NCBI RefSeq assembly: GCF_012958305.1
Contig: NZ_JABBYO010000002.1
Location: forward strand, 558,001-622,000
Direction: 5' to 3'
DNA length: 64,000 bases
Source of the DNA: Tautonia rosea
GTDB lineage: Bacteria; Planctomycetota; Planctomycetia; Isosphaerales; Isosphaeraceae
Shown here: positions 37,611-47,238 of the stretch, piece by piece
Position numbering within the stretch: position 1 is the first letter of the stretch
Layout: every line of letters begins with the position of its first letter
The notes under the pieces: model-generated
Seen by the model: only the letters and a program-made list of their open reading frames with translations
Database searches by the model: none
Told to the model about the DNA's origin: nothing
Position numbers and translations under genes: made by a program

Positions 37611-38438
37611 ATGGGTATCCACCCCCGAACCCGGATGGTCGGTCCCCGTCTGCGGGCAGCATTGGGCTTAATTTTGCTGCCATTGCTGATGGGGGCCTCG
37701 GCGCGGTCAACAAACTTCGAAGTCGAGGCCCCGACGCCCGAAATCGCGCATCAGGTCGCGCGTTACGCGGAGCATTATCGTAAGGAGATTGCTCGCCAGT
37801 GGCTTGGCGAACCGCTGCCGGACTGGCCGAGGCCCTGCGCCATCCGAATTAAGATGACCGGAGGAGAAGCGGGAGGCGTGACCTCCTTCGGCTTCGGTCG
37901 CGGGAGAGTCGTCGACCAGGAAATGAGTCTGGAAGGGAGGCTCGATCGTATTCTTGCCTCAGCATTACCTCATGAGATCACTCACACCATCTTTGCGTCC
38001 TACTTCGGTGAACCCTTGCCACGATGGGCCGATGAGGGGGCCTCGCTGCTCAGCGAAGATCGCCGGGAGCGGCTTCGTCACGAGCAGTTTGCAGCCGATC
38101 TGATGACTCGCAGCGGAGGCTGGGCGCTCAGCGAGTTATTCACCATCGACGAGTATCCCCAGGACCTGATGGGGTTCTACGGCCAGGGCTATTCTGTCTC
38201 CCGCTTTCTCGTGGAAATGGGAGGCCGACCCCGGTTTCTCGCGTTTCTTCGAGCGGGAATGAACGAGGGTTGGGATGCCGCGACCCGCGCTCATTATGGG
38301 TTCACAAACACCCGAGAGTTGGACCGAGCCTGGCGATCGTGGCACCTGGTCGCATCTCGGACCATGCCCACCGATCCGTCTCCTGGAGACGCTCTGGTCG
38401 TCCGAGCCCAGTCGCCTCATGACCACGAAACCCGTTAA
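37611..38438 (+). CDS. secreted gluzincin-like metalloprotease (peptidase MA-like)
   Basis: 275 residues from ATG 37611 (GGGAGG eight bases upstream; ATG 37572 is the longer option). A signal peptide (about 12-33) precedes a domain with the zinc motif HEITH (121-125) and a downstream Glu142 in RWADEGAS, spacing of a gluzincin. The third segment includes YGQGYSVSRFLVEMGG, typical of the peptidase-MA-like superfamily. Likely a secreted zinc peptidase; the substrate is unknown. It is 71 bases upstream of the CysK-family gene and on the same strand. Confidence 0.75.
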   Translation: MGIHPRTRMVGPRLRAALGLILLPLLMGASARSTNFEVEAPTPEIAHQVARYAEHYRKEIARQWLGEPLPDWPRPCAIRIKMTGGEAGGVTSFGFGRGRVVDQEMSLEGRLDRILASALPHEITHTIFASYFGEPLPRWADEGASLLSEDRRERLRHEQFAADLMTRSGGWALSELFTIDEYPQDLMGFYGQGYSVSRFLVEMGGRPRFLAFLRAGMNEGWDAATRAHYGFTNTRELDRAWRSWHLVASRTMPTDPSPGDALVVRAQSPHDHETR

Positions 38439-38509
38439 GATCACGAGAGAAACGACCGCCGGATCATCAGCCTGGCCGGCGGATCCTCGCGGTCCCTCGG
38501 ATCTGACCC

Positions 38510-39493
38510 ATGTCACGCACTCCTCCGCCGCTTGCAAGCTCCATCCTTGAAACGATCGGCCAAACCCCTTTGGTCGAACTCGGCCGCCTGGTGAGGCTGC
38601 TCAACCTTAGCGGCCGACTCTTCATGAAGCTGGAATATTTCAGTCCCGGCGGCAGCAAGAAAGATCGTGTCGCTGCTCAAATCATCGGGCAAGCCCGTCG
38701 TGACGGAACCCTCCGTGAGGGTCAGACCGTTGTGGAATTGACAAGCGGGAATACCGGAACCGGTCTGGCAATCGTCTGTCGGATGCTTGATCATCCCTTC
38801 GTGGCGGTCATGTCTCGGGGCAACAGCATCGAACGAGTCCGGATGATGGCGGCGCTCGGCGCCGAGGTTGCGCTGGTGGACCAGGCCCCGGGATCAATTC
38901 CCGGCCAGGTCTCGGGGGCTGATCTTGCCCTGGTGGAAGCCACGACCCAGCGCGTTGTCTCGGAGCGAGGAGCCTTCCGTGTCCAGCAGTTCGAGCATCC
39001 CGGCAACGTGCTCGCCCACGAACAGCAGACCGGCCCCGAACTCTGGGAACAGTCTGGAGGGACGATCGACGTTTACGTCGATTGTCCCGGAACCAGCGGT
39101 TCCTTGACCGGCGTGGCTCGGGTGCTAAAACGAAAGAATCCTTCGGTCAGGATCTACGCCGTCGAGCCGAGGAATTCGGCCGTGCTTGCCGGCAAGAGCA
39201 CCGGTTCGCAGGGACATCGGATTCAAGGGGCTGGCTATTCACGGAGCGACTCGGACTTACCCCTTTTTGAGCGATCACACGTCGATGGGTTTCTCCAGGT
39301 CACCGATCAGGACGTCATTGCTTCGGCTCGCTTGCTTGCCCGGGAGGAAGGAATCTTCGCCGGCTTCTCCACCGCCGCCCATCTGGCCGCCGCCTTCCAG
39401 TTGCTTCAGGGAGCCGAGCGAGGTTCGACGATTGCCATGCTCGCCTGCGACAGCGGAATGAAATACCTCTCCACGGACCTCTACGAGTCATGA
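38510..39493 (+). CDS. cysteine synthase-family PLP enzyme
   Basis: 327 residues of fold-type II PLP enzymes (CysK/CysM/CBS group). The PLP Lys is probably Lys51 in SPGGSKKDR, the substrate loop is SGNTG (79-83), and the phosphate-binding loop reads GTSGSLTG instead of the usual GTGGTxxG. Expected reaction: beta-replacement on an O-activated serine to make cysteine or a related amino acid. Assignment to CysK versus CysM or another branch is not safe by eye. It overlaps the next gene by 4 bases. Confidence 0.85.
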   Translation: MSRTPPPLASSILETIGQTPLVELGRLVRLLNLSGRLFMKLEYFSPGGSKKDRVAAQIIGQARRDGTLREGQTVVELTSGNTGTGLAIVCRMLDHPFVAVMSRGNSIERVRMMAALGAEVALVDQAPGSIPGQVSGADLALVEATTQRVVSERGAFRVQQFEHPGNVLAHEQQTGPELWEQSGGTIDVYVDCPGTSGSLTGVARVLKRKNPSVRIYAVEPRNSAVLAGKSTGSQGHRIQGAGYSRSDSDLPLFERSHVDGFLQVTDQDVIASARLLAREEGIFAGFSTAAHLAAAFQLLQGAERGSTIAMLACDSGMKYLSTDLYES

Positions 39494-39861
39494 ATGCATC
39501 CTCCATGGATGAACGCATCGGGCCAGATTGCGGCCCAGTGACCTCCGCCGGACTTGCGGTCGGCCTGGCTGGGCTCACTGCAATTGCGGCGGCCTCGATG
39601 ACGGCGATTGCGCTGTCCGCTGCCTTTGAGCTCGCTTCAATCCTGCCGAGATCATTTGAGCAATATCGATTGATTGATGCCGGTAGTCGATTTGCCGCTG
39701 AGGCGTCGGCACTGATTGTGCTGATACTTACCTATCGAAGTGGTCGGGGCCGATCCCTTTGGCCTCGGCGTCGCTCGATTCTTGGAATGATGAAAGTGAC
39801 AGCGTTTCTTGGTGTTATTGCAAGTCGATTTCTTTATTATTTTAGTCCCTGGATTTCCTGA
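39490..39861 (+). CDS. small membrane protein coupled to the CysK-like gene
   Basis: 123 residues with two or three hydrophobic segments (about 17-50, 70-82 and 100-118). It starts in an ATGA overlap with the CysK-family stop. Base use near its end is lower in GC than its neighbours (FLGVIASRFLYYFSPWIS). Its 3' end overlaps the convergent mobA gene by 20 bases. No known family. Confidence 0.55.
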   Translation: MNASSMDERIGPDCGPVTSAGLAVGLAGLTAIAAASMTAIALSAAFELASILPRSFEQYRLIDAGSRFAAEASALIVLILTYRSGRGRSLWPRRRSILGMMKVTAFLGVIASRFLYYFSPWIS

Positions 39862-40483
39862 TTGGATTCATCTCAGGATCAGAGAGCAATTCAATAAGAA
39901 TTTCATAATCTGATTGCGTATTGATATTCCTCACGGTGAGAAAATCTGGGTCTACGTCCGCCAGAATTTCAGCCTCGACCGTATGGGTACGAAGTTGATT
40001 GCGAATTAGTCGCAGTGGTGTTTGGCCTGTTGCGAGCAACTCGGCGGCGGCTTCCGCGGCGACTTCAGGTCGGTATAACGCCGCCAGGGGTTGGTCATGA
40101 CCTTCGACGTGGGGAAGAATCAGATCCATCTTGTCCGAAGTGCATGCGAGCAGTCGATCGATCCACTCAGGACGAAGCAGCGGACAGTCGGTCGCACAGG
40201 CGAAGGCCCACGTCGATCGGCTTGCCAGGGCCTGCATTCCGACCGCAAACCCCTGGAGCGGCCCTCGATCGGGTTCCAGATCGAAGACACGTTCGACCTC
40301 GGCGGGCAAAGCAGGGAGCTCCTGCCCCTTGGCCGCCGCAACGACCACAAGCGGGGTTCGGGTCGAGACCAGTCGAACCATGCGCTGAAGAAACGTCTCC
40401 TCCCCGATCGGCATCCACTCTTTGGGCCTTCCCATGCGACGGCTTCGCCCTCCACACAGGATGACTGCGCCGAGTCGTTCCAT
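39842..40483 (-). CDS. mobA: molybdenum cofactor guanylyltransferase
   Basis: 213 residues. MobA attaches GMP to molybdopterin. The nucleotidyltransferase start LCGGRSRRMGRPKEWMP, the central DRGPLQGF, ATDCPLL with the Mg-binding Asp, and the C-terminal NINTQSDYE segment are all recognisable. It is somewhat divergent near the N-terminus (EWMP in place of KxLxP). No other moa/mob genes are adjacent; a molybdenum enzyme must be encoded elsewhere. Confidence 0.88.
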   Translation of the reverse strand: MERLGAVILCGGRSRRMGRPKEWMPIGEETFLQRMVRLVSTRTPLVVVAAAKGQELPALPAEVERVFDLEPDRGPLQGFAVGMQALASRSTWAFACATDCPLLRPEWIDRLLACTSDKMDLILPHVEGHDQPLAALYRPEVAAEAAAELLATGQTPLRLIRNQLRTHTVEAEILADVDPDFLTVRNINTQSDYEILIELLSDPEMNPIRKSRD

Positions 40484-40928
40484 GATCCGCGTCCCTCAAC
40501 GGTCGTGTTGAAACCTAGCTTTCACCGGGGCGGCCAGGATCGAGGACTGCCTCTCCAAGTGTACGAGAGTCCGAAGGTCAGACACACGCAAACCTGAATC
40601 ACCCTGCCTTGTGACTTCGATGAGGGAAAAACCCAGAACCGTTCAGGAGCGAATTCTTTGGAGGAGTGATTGGACGAGCCGCCGGAGCTTGACTAAAATG
40701 AGCACGATGCGACGGTCGTGTCGTGTTCTGATCCGGTTTCATGAGACTTGAGCGTGTTGAAGCCACGGAGCCAAGTCTTCTCGCTCCGAGAGATGTTCCG
40801 ACGCCGTTGAGCGTTCGATGACCTTCCATGGACGATCAACCCCGGCGCATTCGTACGATGGGTGCTGCGGGTCATGCGACCTGTCTCATCGTCCGAACGT
40901 GTATTTCACACATCGGGAGTTCACTTCA
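40484..40928. other. divergent intergenic region
   Basis: About 445 bases between mobA (minus) and a lipoprotein gene (plus). Nothing beyond expected promoters is visible. Confidence 0.35.
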
Positions 40929-41390
40929 ATGAGTCCTGTGCTCAACCGTTGGGCCAGTGGGTTCGGAATGCTGACCGCCGCCCTCTTGACGCTTGGATGC
41001 GCCAGCGAGCAGCCGGCGGACATGACTGATGCCACAATCTCCACCGAGGGAGGTGCTTCGGAGTCGATCACCGATCAGGCTGGTGAGATGCTTAACTCCG
41101 CCATGGACTCCGCCGGTGAAGCGGTCGATTCGGCTCGCGAGGTTACGGGAGGCGCCATCGAATCCGTCGGTCAGTCGATCGAAGCGTCGGCCGATGAAGT
41201 CGGGAACGCAGCCGAAGCCACGACCGAAAAGGTTGGCGAGGCGGCCAAGGCGGTCGGCCTCGAAGGCACTGGCGAAAAGATTGAAAACGCAGCCGGAGAT
41301 GTGGGCGAATCGGCCGCTGGTGCCACGACGACGACCGGCGAAGCGGTTGAGAAAGCCGGTGAGGCCATCAAGGGTGAGCCTAAACCCTAA
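40929..41390 (+). CDS. LEA/apolipoprotein-like repeat lipoprotein
   Basis: 153 residues from ATG 40929. A signal segment ends in the lipobox LLTLGC. The mature part is low-complexity (Ala, Glu, Gly, Thr, Lys, Ser) with a recurring 11-residue-like period: blocks such as DSAGEAVDSAREVTGG, QSIEASADEVGNAA, EKVGEAAKAVG, EKIENAAGDVGESA and EKAGEAIKG. This amphipathic pattern is like LEA and apolipoprotein helices, often protective or membrane-associated. A strong hairpin follows. Function is inferred only. Confidence 0.65.
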   Translation: MSPVLNRWASGFGMLTAALLTLGCASEQPADMTDATISTEGGASESITDQAGEMLNSAMDSAGEAVDSAREVTGGAIESVGQSIEASADEVGNAAEATTEKVGEAAKAVGLEGTGEKIENAAGDVGESAAGATTTTGEAVEKAGEAIKGEPKP

Positions 41391-41441
41391 GTGCCTCCAG
41401 CTCTGAGCGTTGAGAGCCCCTTTGAGTCTGCGATCTTCAAT

Positions 41442-41470
41442 ACCTCGCCTCTCTTCACGAGAGGCGAGGT
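41442..41470 (+). terminator. hairpin after the LEA-like lipoprotein gene
   Basis: Perfect 12-bp stem (41442-41453 with 41459-41470), 5-base loop, then TTCT. It lies 52 bases after the stop codon. Confidence 0.65.
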
Positions 41471-41775
41471 TTCTCGCTGCGCGATTGCAACTGGGATGGT
41501 TCCTCACAACCGACGTGGAGCGGCAACCGGGCTTCAGACCAGCTTCCCGGATTTGCCGCAGGTCCGTGTCGAAGGCATACTTCATCTGGGTGATGCTGAC
41601 CCTCTCATCGTGCGTTACGTCATCTCAAGCCGGGGAGGGTTGAATCGAGGAAAGGTCCACGGAAAGTGGGCGTTTTCTTCATGATCAGGCTCGACCAGCG
41701 ACTCAACTCTTGACTTTGGGCAACCGATCGAAAATTTTAACACTCCTCGAACACGTCGAATTGGGAGTCTGATCG
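41471..41775. other. intergenic region before the DUF1501 gene
   Basis: About 305 bases. No gene seen. A promoter for the DUF1501 gene is expected near its end. Confidence 0.35.
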
Positions 41776-43137
41776 ATGCTCAAAATTCTTGGGGGTGGCG
41801 CGCGAGACTGCGATGGCGTGACGAGACGGAGTTTTCTCCAGGCGGGGATTCTCGGTGTTGGAGGACTGACGCTTCCCGACCTGCTGAGACTTCGAGCCTC
41901 AGGAATGGCGTCCAATGCCAGTACCGAGCGCAGCGTCATCTTATTCTGGCTCAGTGGTGGTCCCGGGCATATGGAAACCTGGGACCCGAAGCCGGAAGCG
42001 CCCGATGGCTTCCGAGGCCCGTTTGGAGCCATCTCAACGCGTCTTCCCGGTGTCCAGTTCGGAGAGCTGATGCCCGAAAACGCCCGAAGGGCCGATCGGC
42101 TCGCCATTGTCCGGACGGTCAATCACGGCTCAGGCGACCACACCAAGGGGAATCACTGGATGCTCACCGGCTTTGAAGGGCCCGCCTTCAACGCCGCCGA
42201 CAACAAGGTGCAACGTCGCCCTGCCATGGGATCCGCTGTGGCTCGCCTGATCGGCGAGCGAAAGCCTGGGATTCCTCCTTACGTCGCCGTGCCTCATCTT
42301 CGAGGGGGGACCGACAACTTTTTCCATTATGCCGCCTATCTCGGCGGTGGCGCCAATCCGTTCATCGTCGAGTCGGACCCGAATGATCCGAAGTTTCGAG
42401 TGAGGAATTTGCAACGTCCCGGCGAATTGTCCATGGCTCGGCTGCAGGACCGTCGGACCTTGCTCGAAACCCTCGATGCTCAGCGGCGCTGGGCCGAGCC
42501 TGCGTTAGGCGACCTCGATGACCATTATGGTCGAGCCTTCGACATGCTAGCCGGCAAGGCCGTCGCTAATGCCTTCGACATCGCCTCGGAACCAGACACG
42601 CTCCGCGATCGCTACGGTCGGCATACCTTCGGACAAAGTGCGTTGGTGGCTCGACGGCTGGTCGAATCCGGTGTTCCCTTCGTCACCGTGAACTGTGTCC
42701 CGTGGGATCACCACGGTACCGGCAATCAGTTGAAGACCGAGGAAGGGGCTCGCCAGTTGATCCCTCCACTCGACATGGCAATCGGAGCGCTTTTGGATGA
42801 CCTGATCGATCGTGGGCTTTATGATTCCACGCTCATCGTGGCCATGGGTGAATTCGGCCGCACGCCTCGCATGAACAAAGATGCGGGACGCGATCACTGG
42901 GGCAGGACCTTTAGTGTCCTCTTCGGGTGCGGCTCGATGCAGATGGGCCAGATCATCGGCCGAAGCAGTGCCCGGGGTGAGACGGTGGTCGATCGGCCCG
43001 TCAGCCCTCAAGATGTCTGCGCGACAATTTACCACCATCTTGGCATCGATTCACGCCACGTCGTTTTTGAAGATCGGACTCGCCGGCCTGTTCCTCTGAT
43101 TGAAACCGGTGAACCGATCCAGGAACTGATCGGCTAA
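41776..43137 (+). CDS. Tat-exported DUF1501 protein
   Basis: 453 residues. An N-terminal twin-arginine signal, TRRSFLQAGILGVGG (about 16-30), indicates folded export. The alkaline-phosphatase-like DUF1501 fold follows: FWLSGGPGHMETWDPKP, HTKGNHWMLTGFEG, WDHHGTGNQL, MGEFGRTPRMNKDAGRDHWG. DUF1501 proteins usually pair with DUF1549/DUF1553 proteins in planctomycetes; here the partner is not adjacent, and a NagX-like acyltransferase gene follows instead. Biochemical role unknown. Confidence 0.9.
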   Translation: MLKILGGGARDCDGVTRRSFLQAGILGVGGLTLPDLLRLRASGMASNASTERSVILFWLSGGPGHMETWDPKPEAPDGFRGPFGAISTRLPGVQFGELMPENARRADRLAIVRTVNHGSGDHTKGNHWMLTGFEGPAFNAADNKVQRRPAMGSAVARLIGERKPGIPPYVAVPHLRGGTDNFFHYAAYLGGGANPFIVESDPNDPKFRVRNLQRPGELSMARLQDRRTLLETLDAQRRWAEPALGDLDDHYGRAFDMLAGKAVANAFDIASEPDTLRDRYGRHTFGQSALVARRLVESGVPFVTVNCVPWDHHGTGNQLKTEEGARQLIPPLDMAIGALLDDLIDRGLYDSTLIVAMGEFGRTPRMNKDAGRDHWGRTFSVLFGCGSMQMGQIIGRSSARGETVVDRPVSPQDVCATIYHHLGIDSRHVVFEDRTRRPVPLIETGEPIQELIG

Positions 43138-43260
43138 CCGTTCCATCAGGATCACCGATCACGTGACAACGATTCCGTGCCGTTCCTGCCTCGAGCCCTT
43201 CGCAAGGGAGATCGATCGCGGTGGGAACGACTTTCGCTCGATTCAGGACCGATCTGCACC

Positions 43261-44457
43261 ATGAGCAATTCCTTCTCGCCTCCGCCGGTCCCAGGCCGAC
43301 TGGCGTCGATCGACGCCTATCGAGGCCTTGTCATGTTCCTCATGATGGCAGAGGTGATGCACTTTGCCGGTGTTGCCGCGGCGGTGCCGGGGAGCCCGGT
43401 CTGGGACTTCCTCGGGTATCATCAGTCCCATGTCGAGTGGGTGGGATGTTCGCTGCACGACTTGATTCAGCCGTCGTTCTCATTCCTGGTCGGCGTTTCA
43501 CTCCCCTTTTCGCTGGCAAGTCGAAGTGCACACGGGCAATCACGACGCCGACTGTTTCTCCATGCGCTCTGGAGAGCAGCGGTCCTGGTTGCCCTGGGGA
43601 TCTTCCTCAGGTCGCTCGGGAGTCCTGGGACAAATTACACGTTCGAAGATACGTTGACGCAAATTGGCTTGGGGTATCCTTTCCTGTTTCTTCTCGGTCT
43701 ACGTCCCCAACGAGACCGTTGGATTGCCGTGGCGCTGCTGCTCGTCGGGACCTGGGTCGCGTTCGTGCTCTACCCTCTTCCGGATCCAACCTTCAACTTG
43801 ATGGACGTGGGAGTGCCGCCCGACTGGCCTCATCTGATGAATGGAATCACGGCCCACTGGAACAAGAATACGAACCTGGCCTGGGCGTTTGATCGCTGGT
43901 TCCTCAACCTTTTTCCTCGAAGTGAGCCGTTTGCGTTCAATGGAGGAGGTTACGCAACGCTCAATTTTATCCCGACGCTCGCGACCATGACGCTGGGCTT
44001 GATCGCCGGTGAGGTGCTTCGCAACGCTCGGACTGCCCGAGGGAAGGTCGGATGGCTTCTCGCGGCCGGAGCCATTTCAATGGCCGTCGGTTGGGGGTTG
44101 GGAGAACTTGATCTCTGCCCGGTGGTCAAGCGCATCTGGACCCCAAGCTGGGTCTTGTTCAGTGGTGGTTGGTGCTTCCTGTTCCTCGGAGCAGCCTATG
44201 GAGTCATCGACGGATTCGGCTGGAAGCGTTGGGTCTTTCCTCTGGTCGTGATCGGCATGAACTCGATCGCCGCGTACTTGATGAGTTGGCTAATCGAGGG
44301 GTTTATTGGCGATGCCCTGAACCGACATCTCGGCGCCGAGACGTTCCGTGCCTTCGGCGACCCTTACGAACGGGTTTTCCATGGGGCCGCGGTCCTTCTC
44401 ATCATGTGGCTCCTACTTTACTGGATGTATCGCCGGAAATTGTTTCTGAAGATTTGA
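43261..44457 (+). CDS. NagX/HGSNAT-like membrane acyltransferase (DUF5009)
   Basis: 398 residues from ATG 43261. The N-terminal RLASIDAYRGLVMFLMMAEVMH is the family signature, followed by about ten membrane spans. The family includes heparan-alpha-glucosaminide N-acetyltransferase, which passes an acetyl group across a membrane onto glucosamine. The bacterial members are named NagX or DUF5009; the actual substrate here is inferred only. It lies 123 bases after the DUF1501 gene. Confidence 0.85.
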   Translation: MSNSFSPPPVPGRLASIDAYRGLVMFLMMAEVMHFAGVAAAVPGSPVWDFLGYHQSHVEWVGCSLHDLIQPSFSFLVGVSLPFSLASRSAHGQSRRRLFLHALWRAAVLVALGIFLRSLGSPGTNYTFEDTLTQIGLGYPFLFLLGLRPQRDRWIAVALLLVGTWVAFVLYPLPDPTFNLMDVGVPPDWPHLMNGITAHWNKNTNLAWAFDRWFLNLFPRSEPFAFNGGGYATLNFIPTLATMTLGLIAGEVLRNARTARGKVGWLLAAGAISMAVGWGLGELDLCPVVKRIWTPSWVLFSGGWCFLFLGAAYGVIDGFGWKRWVFPLVVIGMNSIAAYLMSWLIEGFIGDALNRHLGAETFRAFGDPYERVFHGAAVLLIMWLLLYWMYRRKLFLKI

Positions 44458-44635
44458 TCGAGCTTCAATCCATCGATTGCCAGTTAGCTGGTGAAATGGG
44501 CTCCTGTCTCTCTCGTTCATCCGTTGGTCGGATCGGAGAAGCGAGGAAGAGCACGAACCAGGCGAATGCACCATCAAGTTCGTCTGGTTCGTTGGGTGGC
44601 ACGACAGGCAATCATAACAGGGTTGCCCCGATCAC

Positions 44636-45703
44636 TCATTCGTCACCGGCGTCCGCGATGGGCCCAGCAATGTCCCCATTGGAAATGGGGACGAACTTCT
44701 GAGCCCGTTCGCCGATAATGTCGCCGACATAAAGGTTCCCCTCGGTGTCAGCGGCGATGCAATGGACCCAGTTGCAATCGCCCGGATGCTCGTGCCCGTC
44801 TTCTCCCTTGGGAACGGTCCAATGCATAAGCAAGCGACCCTCGGTTGAGAATTTCATGAAAACCTGATCCTTGGGAGGGCAACCAAGCGTGATGTCCTCA
44901 ACACGCCAGGGCATCGGAGAGGAGCCGCAGACCCAGATCTCATCCTCGGGGGTCACCCAGAAACCCCAGGGAACGATGATGTTGGCCCAGGTGTCGAGCA
45001 GGTTCCCTTCCTGGTCAAAGATCTGAATCCGAACGTTATTGCGATCGGCGACGTAGAGACGCCCTTTGGAGTCGATCGCAATCGCATGAGCAATGCTGAA
45101 CTGGCCCGGCTCGATGCCAAGCTCGCCCCACGACTTCACGAAGTTGCCGTCCCGGTCAAAGTGAACCACTCGGCCGTTTCCATAGCCGTCAGAAACGAAG
45201 TGATCACCGGCTTCCGTCACAACAATGTCTGTGGGCATGTTGAAATGTGACTCATCGCAACCCTTCTCGTTCGGGGTCCCAAGCGTCTTCAACAGTTCTC
45301 CGGAGGTCGAGTACTGCTTGACGGTGTGATCACCGACGTCGGCCACCCAGAGGTGCCCATCAGGATCAAACTTGAGGTGATGAACCATTGAGTTCTCACC
45401 TCCGCCGAAGGCTCGGACGAATGTGCCGTCAGGCTTGAACACCCGAATCGGGGGCTCGGCGCGAACAGCCACATAGACATTGCCATCGGGACCGACGGCG
45501 ATCCCCGGCACGTGGCCTCCTGGCATGCCTTCGGGTGTACCCGGCCAGGCGGGATCGACCTGAAACCAGGTGGCGACACTGACCCGGGGGTAGACTGCCG
45601 GAGGCCCCTGATTCGGTGGGGGCGGCTTCTGGGCGGAGGAAACGCTCGGAATCACGAACGCGGCGAGAGTGACGATTGTGGCAAAACATCGGCAATGAGC
45701 CAT
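44636..45703 (-). CDS. secreted NHL-repeat beta-propeller protein
   Basis: 355 residues with a signal peptide (about 1-24, ending VSSAQ). Six blades of NHL-type repeats are readable: IAVGPDGNVYVAV, LKFDPDGHLWVADVGDHTVKQY, DIVVTEAGDHFVSDGYGNGRVVHF, IAIDSKGRLYVADRNNVRIQIF, VTPEDEIWVCGS, IAADTEGNLYVGD. Related to peptidylglycine-amidating lyase-like propellers, but enzymatic residues cannot be verified. It is the last gene of a DUF1549/DUF1501/NHL operon. Confidence 0.88.
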   Translation of the reverse strand: MAHCRCFATIVTLAAFVIPSVSSAQKPPPPNQGPPAVYPRVSVATWFQVDPAWPGTPEGMPGGHVPGIAVGPDGNVYVAVRAEPPIRVFKPDGTFVRAFGGGENSMVHHLKFDPDGHLWVADVGDHTVKQYSTSGELLKTLGTPNEKGCDESHFNMPTDIVVTEAGDHFVSDGYGNGRVVHFDRDGNFVKSWGELGIEPGQFSIAHAIAIDSKGRLYVADRNNVRIQIFDQEGNLLDTWANIIVPWGFWVTPEDEIWVCGSSPMPWRVEDITLGCPPKDQVFMKFSTEGRLLMHWTVPKGEDGHEHPGDCNWVHCIAADTEGNLYVGDIIGERAQKFVPISNGDIAGPIADAGDE

Positions 45704-45755
45704 CAGTGATTCTCCATCATCCGGTCAGGGGAGAGGATCTCCTGAGCCTGATCAC

Positions 45756-47219
45756 TCAGGTCAGCAGCTCGGTCAGCACCCGGGCATCTTCCACGCCCGT
45801 GAGCTTCATGTCGAGCCCCTGGAACTTGTGCGTAAAGCGTTCGTGATCGATCCCGAGCAGATGAAGCATGGTCGCGTGCAGATCCCGGACGTGCGTGGGA
45901 TGCTCGACGGCGTTGTATCCGAGGTCATCGGTCGCACCATAGGTTTGGCCGCCTCGGATCCCGCCTCCTGCAAGAAACATGGAGAACCCTTTGATGTGAT
46001 GATCGCGGCCGGCATCCTGGCCCTTGCCCTGAAACATCGGGGTCCGGCCGAACTCGCCTCCCCAGATGACCAGGGTGTCGTCGAGCATGCCGCGCTGCTT
46101 CAAATCGGCAATGAGGGCGGCGGAGGGACCGTCGCATAGACGGCAACATGTGTCCATGTAGCGAACCAGATCGCCATGATGGTCCCAGCCTCGGTGGTAA
46201 AGCTGGATAAATCGAACTCCGCGCTCCGCCAAGCGACGGGCCATGAGGCAGTTTGCGGCAAACGACCCATCGGCCCCGTTCGTTCCATAAGCGCGAAGGA
46301 TGTGATCAGGCTCGTCCCGGAAATTGGCCAGTTCAGGGATACTCAGTTGCATCCGAGAGGCAAGCTCGTACTGTGCGATCCGTGTTTCTAGCTCCGGGTC
46401 GTGCCAGCGTTCATTGCCGAGTGTGTTCAGTTCGGTGACCGTGTCAATCAGATGACGCTGGTCTGATCGATCCACGCCCGGAGGGTTCTCAAGGTAATGA
46501 ACGGGGCTTCCCACCGAGTTGAACTGCACCCCCTGAAACTTCCCGGGCAGGAAGCCGCTTCCCCATTGGCGCGAGGAAATCGGCTGGGGATTCCGCCCTC
46601 CTTCACTCGTCAGGACGACAAATCCCGGCAGGTCGTCAGCCTCATTGCCAAGCCCGTATGTCACCCAGGAGCCCATGCTCGGTCGGCCCGAGATCGAGGT
46701 GCCGGTGTTCATCACTGTGTGGGCTGGATCATGATTGATCTGGTCGGTATACATCGACCGAAGAATACAGAGATCGTCTGCGATGGAGGCAATCCTGGGC
46801 AAGCAATCCGCGATCTCCAGGCCCGACTCGCCGTGCTTTCGAAAGCGGAATCGCGGCCCGAGGCACCTGAGCTCCTGACCTTGAAGCTGCGCGATCGGTT
46901 GGCCCGCCGTGAATGACTCAGGCATGGGCTGGCCGTCCATGCGAGCCAGTTCCGGCTTGAAGTCAAACGTTTCCAGATGGCTTGGTCCACCAGACATGTA
47001 CAAAAAAATAACCCGCTTCGCCCGAGGTGCGAAGTGAGGCAGGTGCGGCAATCCGCCCAGCCGATCCGATCCGCCTGCCCGTTTCGCTCGATCCGAAGCG
47101 ACCGATGATCGGGAGCCGCTCAGCAAGGTTGCCAGGGCCGCCGATCCGAGGCTCAGGGAACTCTGACCGAGGAATGTGCGGCGAGACAGTCGCAAGTGAC
47201 GGCCTTCGATCGGATGCAT
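45756..47219 (-). CDS. Tat-exported DUF1501 protein (operon member)
   Basis: 487 residues with a twin-Arg signal SRRTFLGQSSLSLG (about 13-26). DUF1501 motifs FLYMSGGPSHLETFDFKPEL, TDQINHDPAHTVMNTG, YHRGWDHHGDL and WGGEFGRTPMFQGKG are present. It begins 19 bases after the stop of the DUF1549/DUF1553 gene, the standard planctomycete pairing. It is a distant paralogue of the DUF1501 gene at 41.8 kb. Confidence 0.92.
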   Translation of the reverse strand: MHPIEGRHLRLSRRTFLGQSSLSLGSAALATLLSGSRSSVASDRAKRAGGSDRLGGLPHLPHFAPRAKRVIFLYMSGGPSHLETFDFKPELARMDGQPMPESFTAGQPIAQLQGQELRCLGPRFRFRKHGESGLEIADCLPRIASIADDLCILRSMYTDQINHDPAHTVMNTGTSISGRPSMGSWVTYGLGNEADDLPGFVVLTSEGGRNPQPISSRQWGSGFLPGKFQGVQFNSVGSPVHYLENPPGVDRSDQRHLIDTVTELNTLGNERWHDPELETRIAQYELASRMQLSIPELANFRDEPDHILRAYGTNGADGSFAANCLMARRLAERGVRFIQLYHRGWDHHGDLVRYMDTCCRLCDGPSAALIADLKQRGMLDDTLVIWGGEFGRTPMFQGKGQDAGRDHHIKGFSMFLAGGGIRGGQTYGATDDLGYNAVEHPTHVRDLHATMLHLLGIDHERFTHKFQGLDMKLTGVEDARVLTELLT

Positions 47220-47238
47220 CGGGCAAGGTCTCCGTCAA

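Noticed and set aside
44671-44692. Hairpin GTCCCCAT/ATGGGGAC near the end of the NHL gene
   Set aside because: It lies within the coding sequence before the stop codon, so a terminator role is unlikely.
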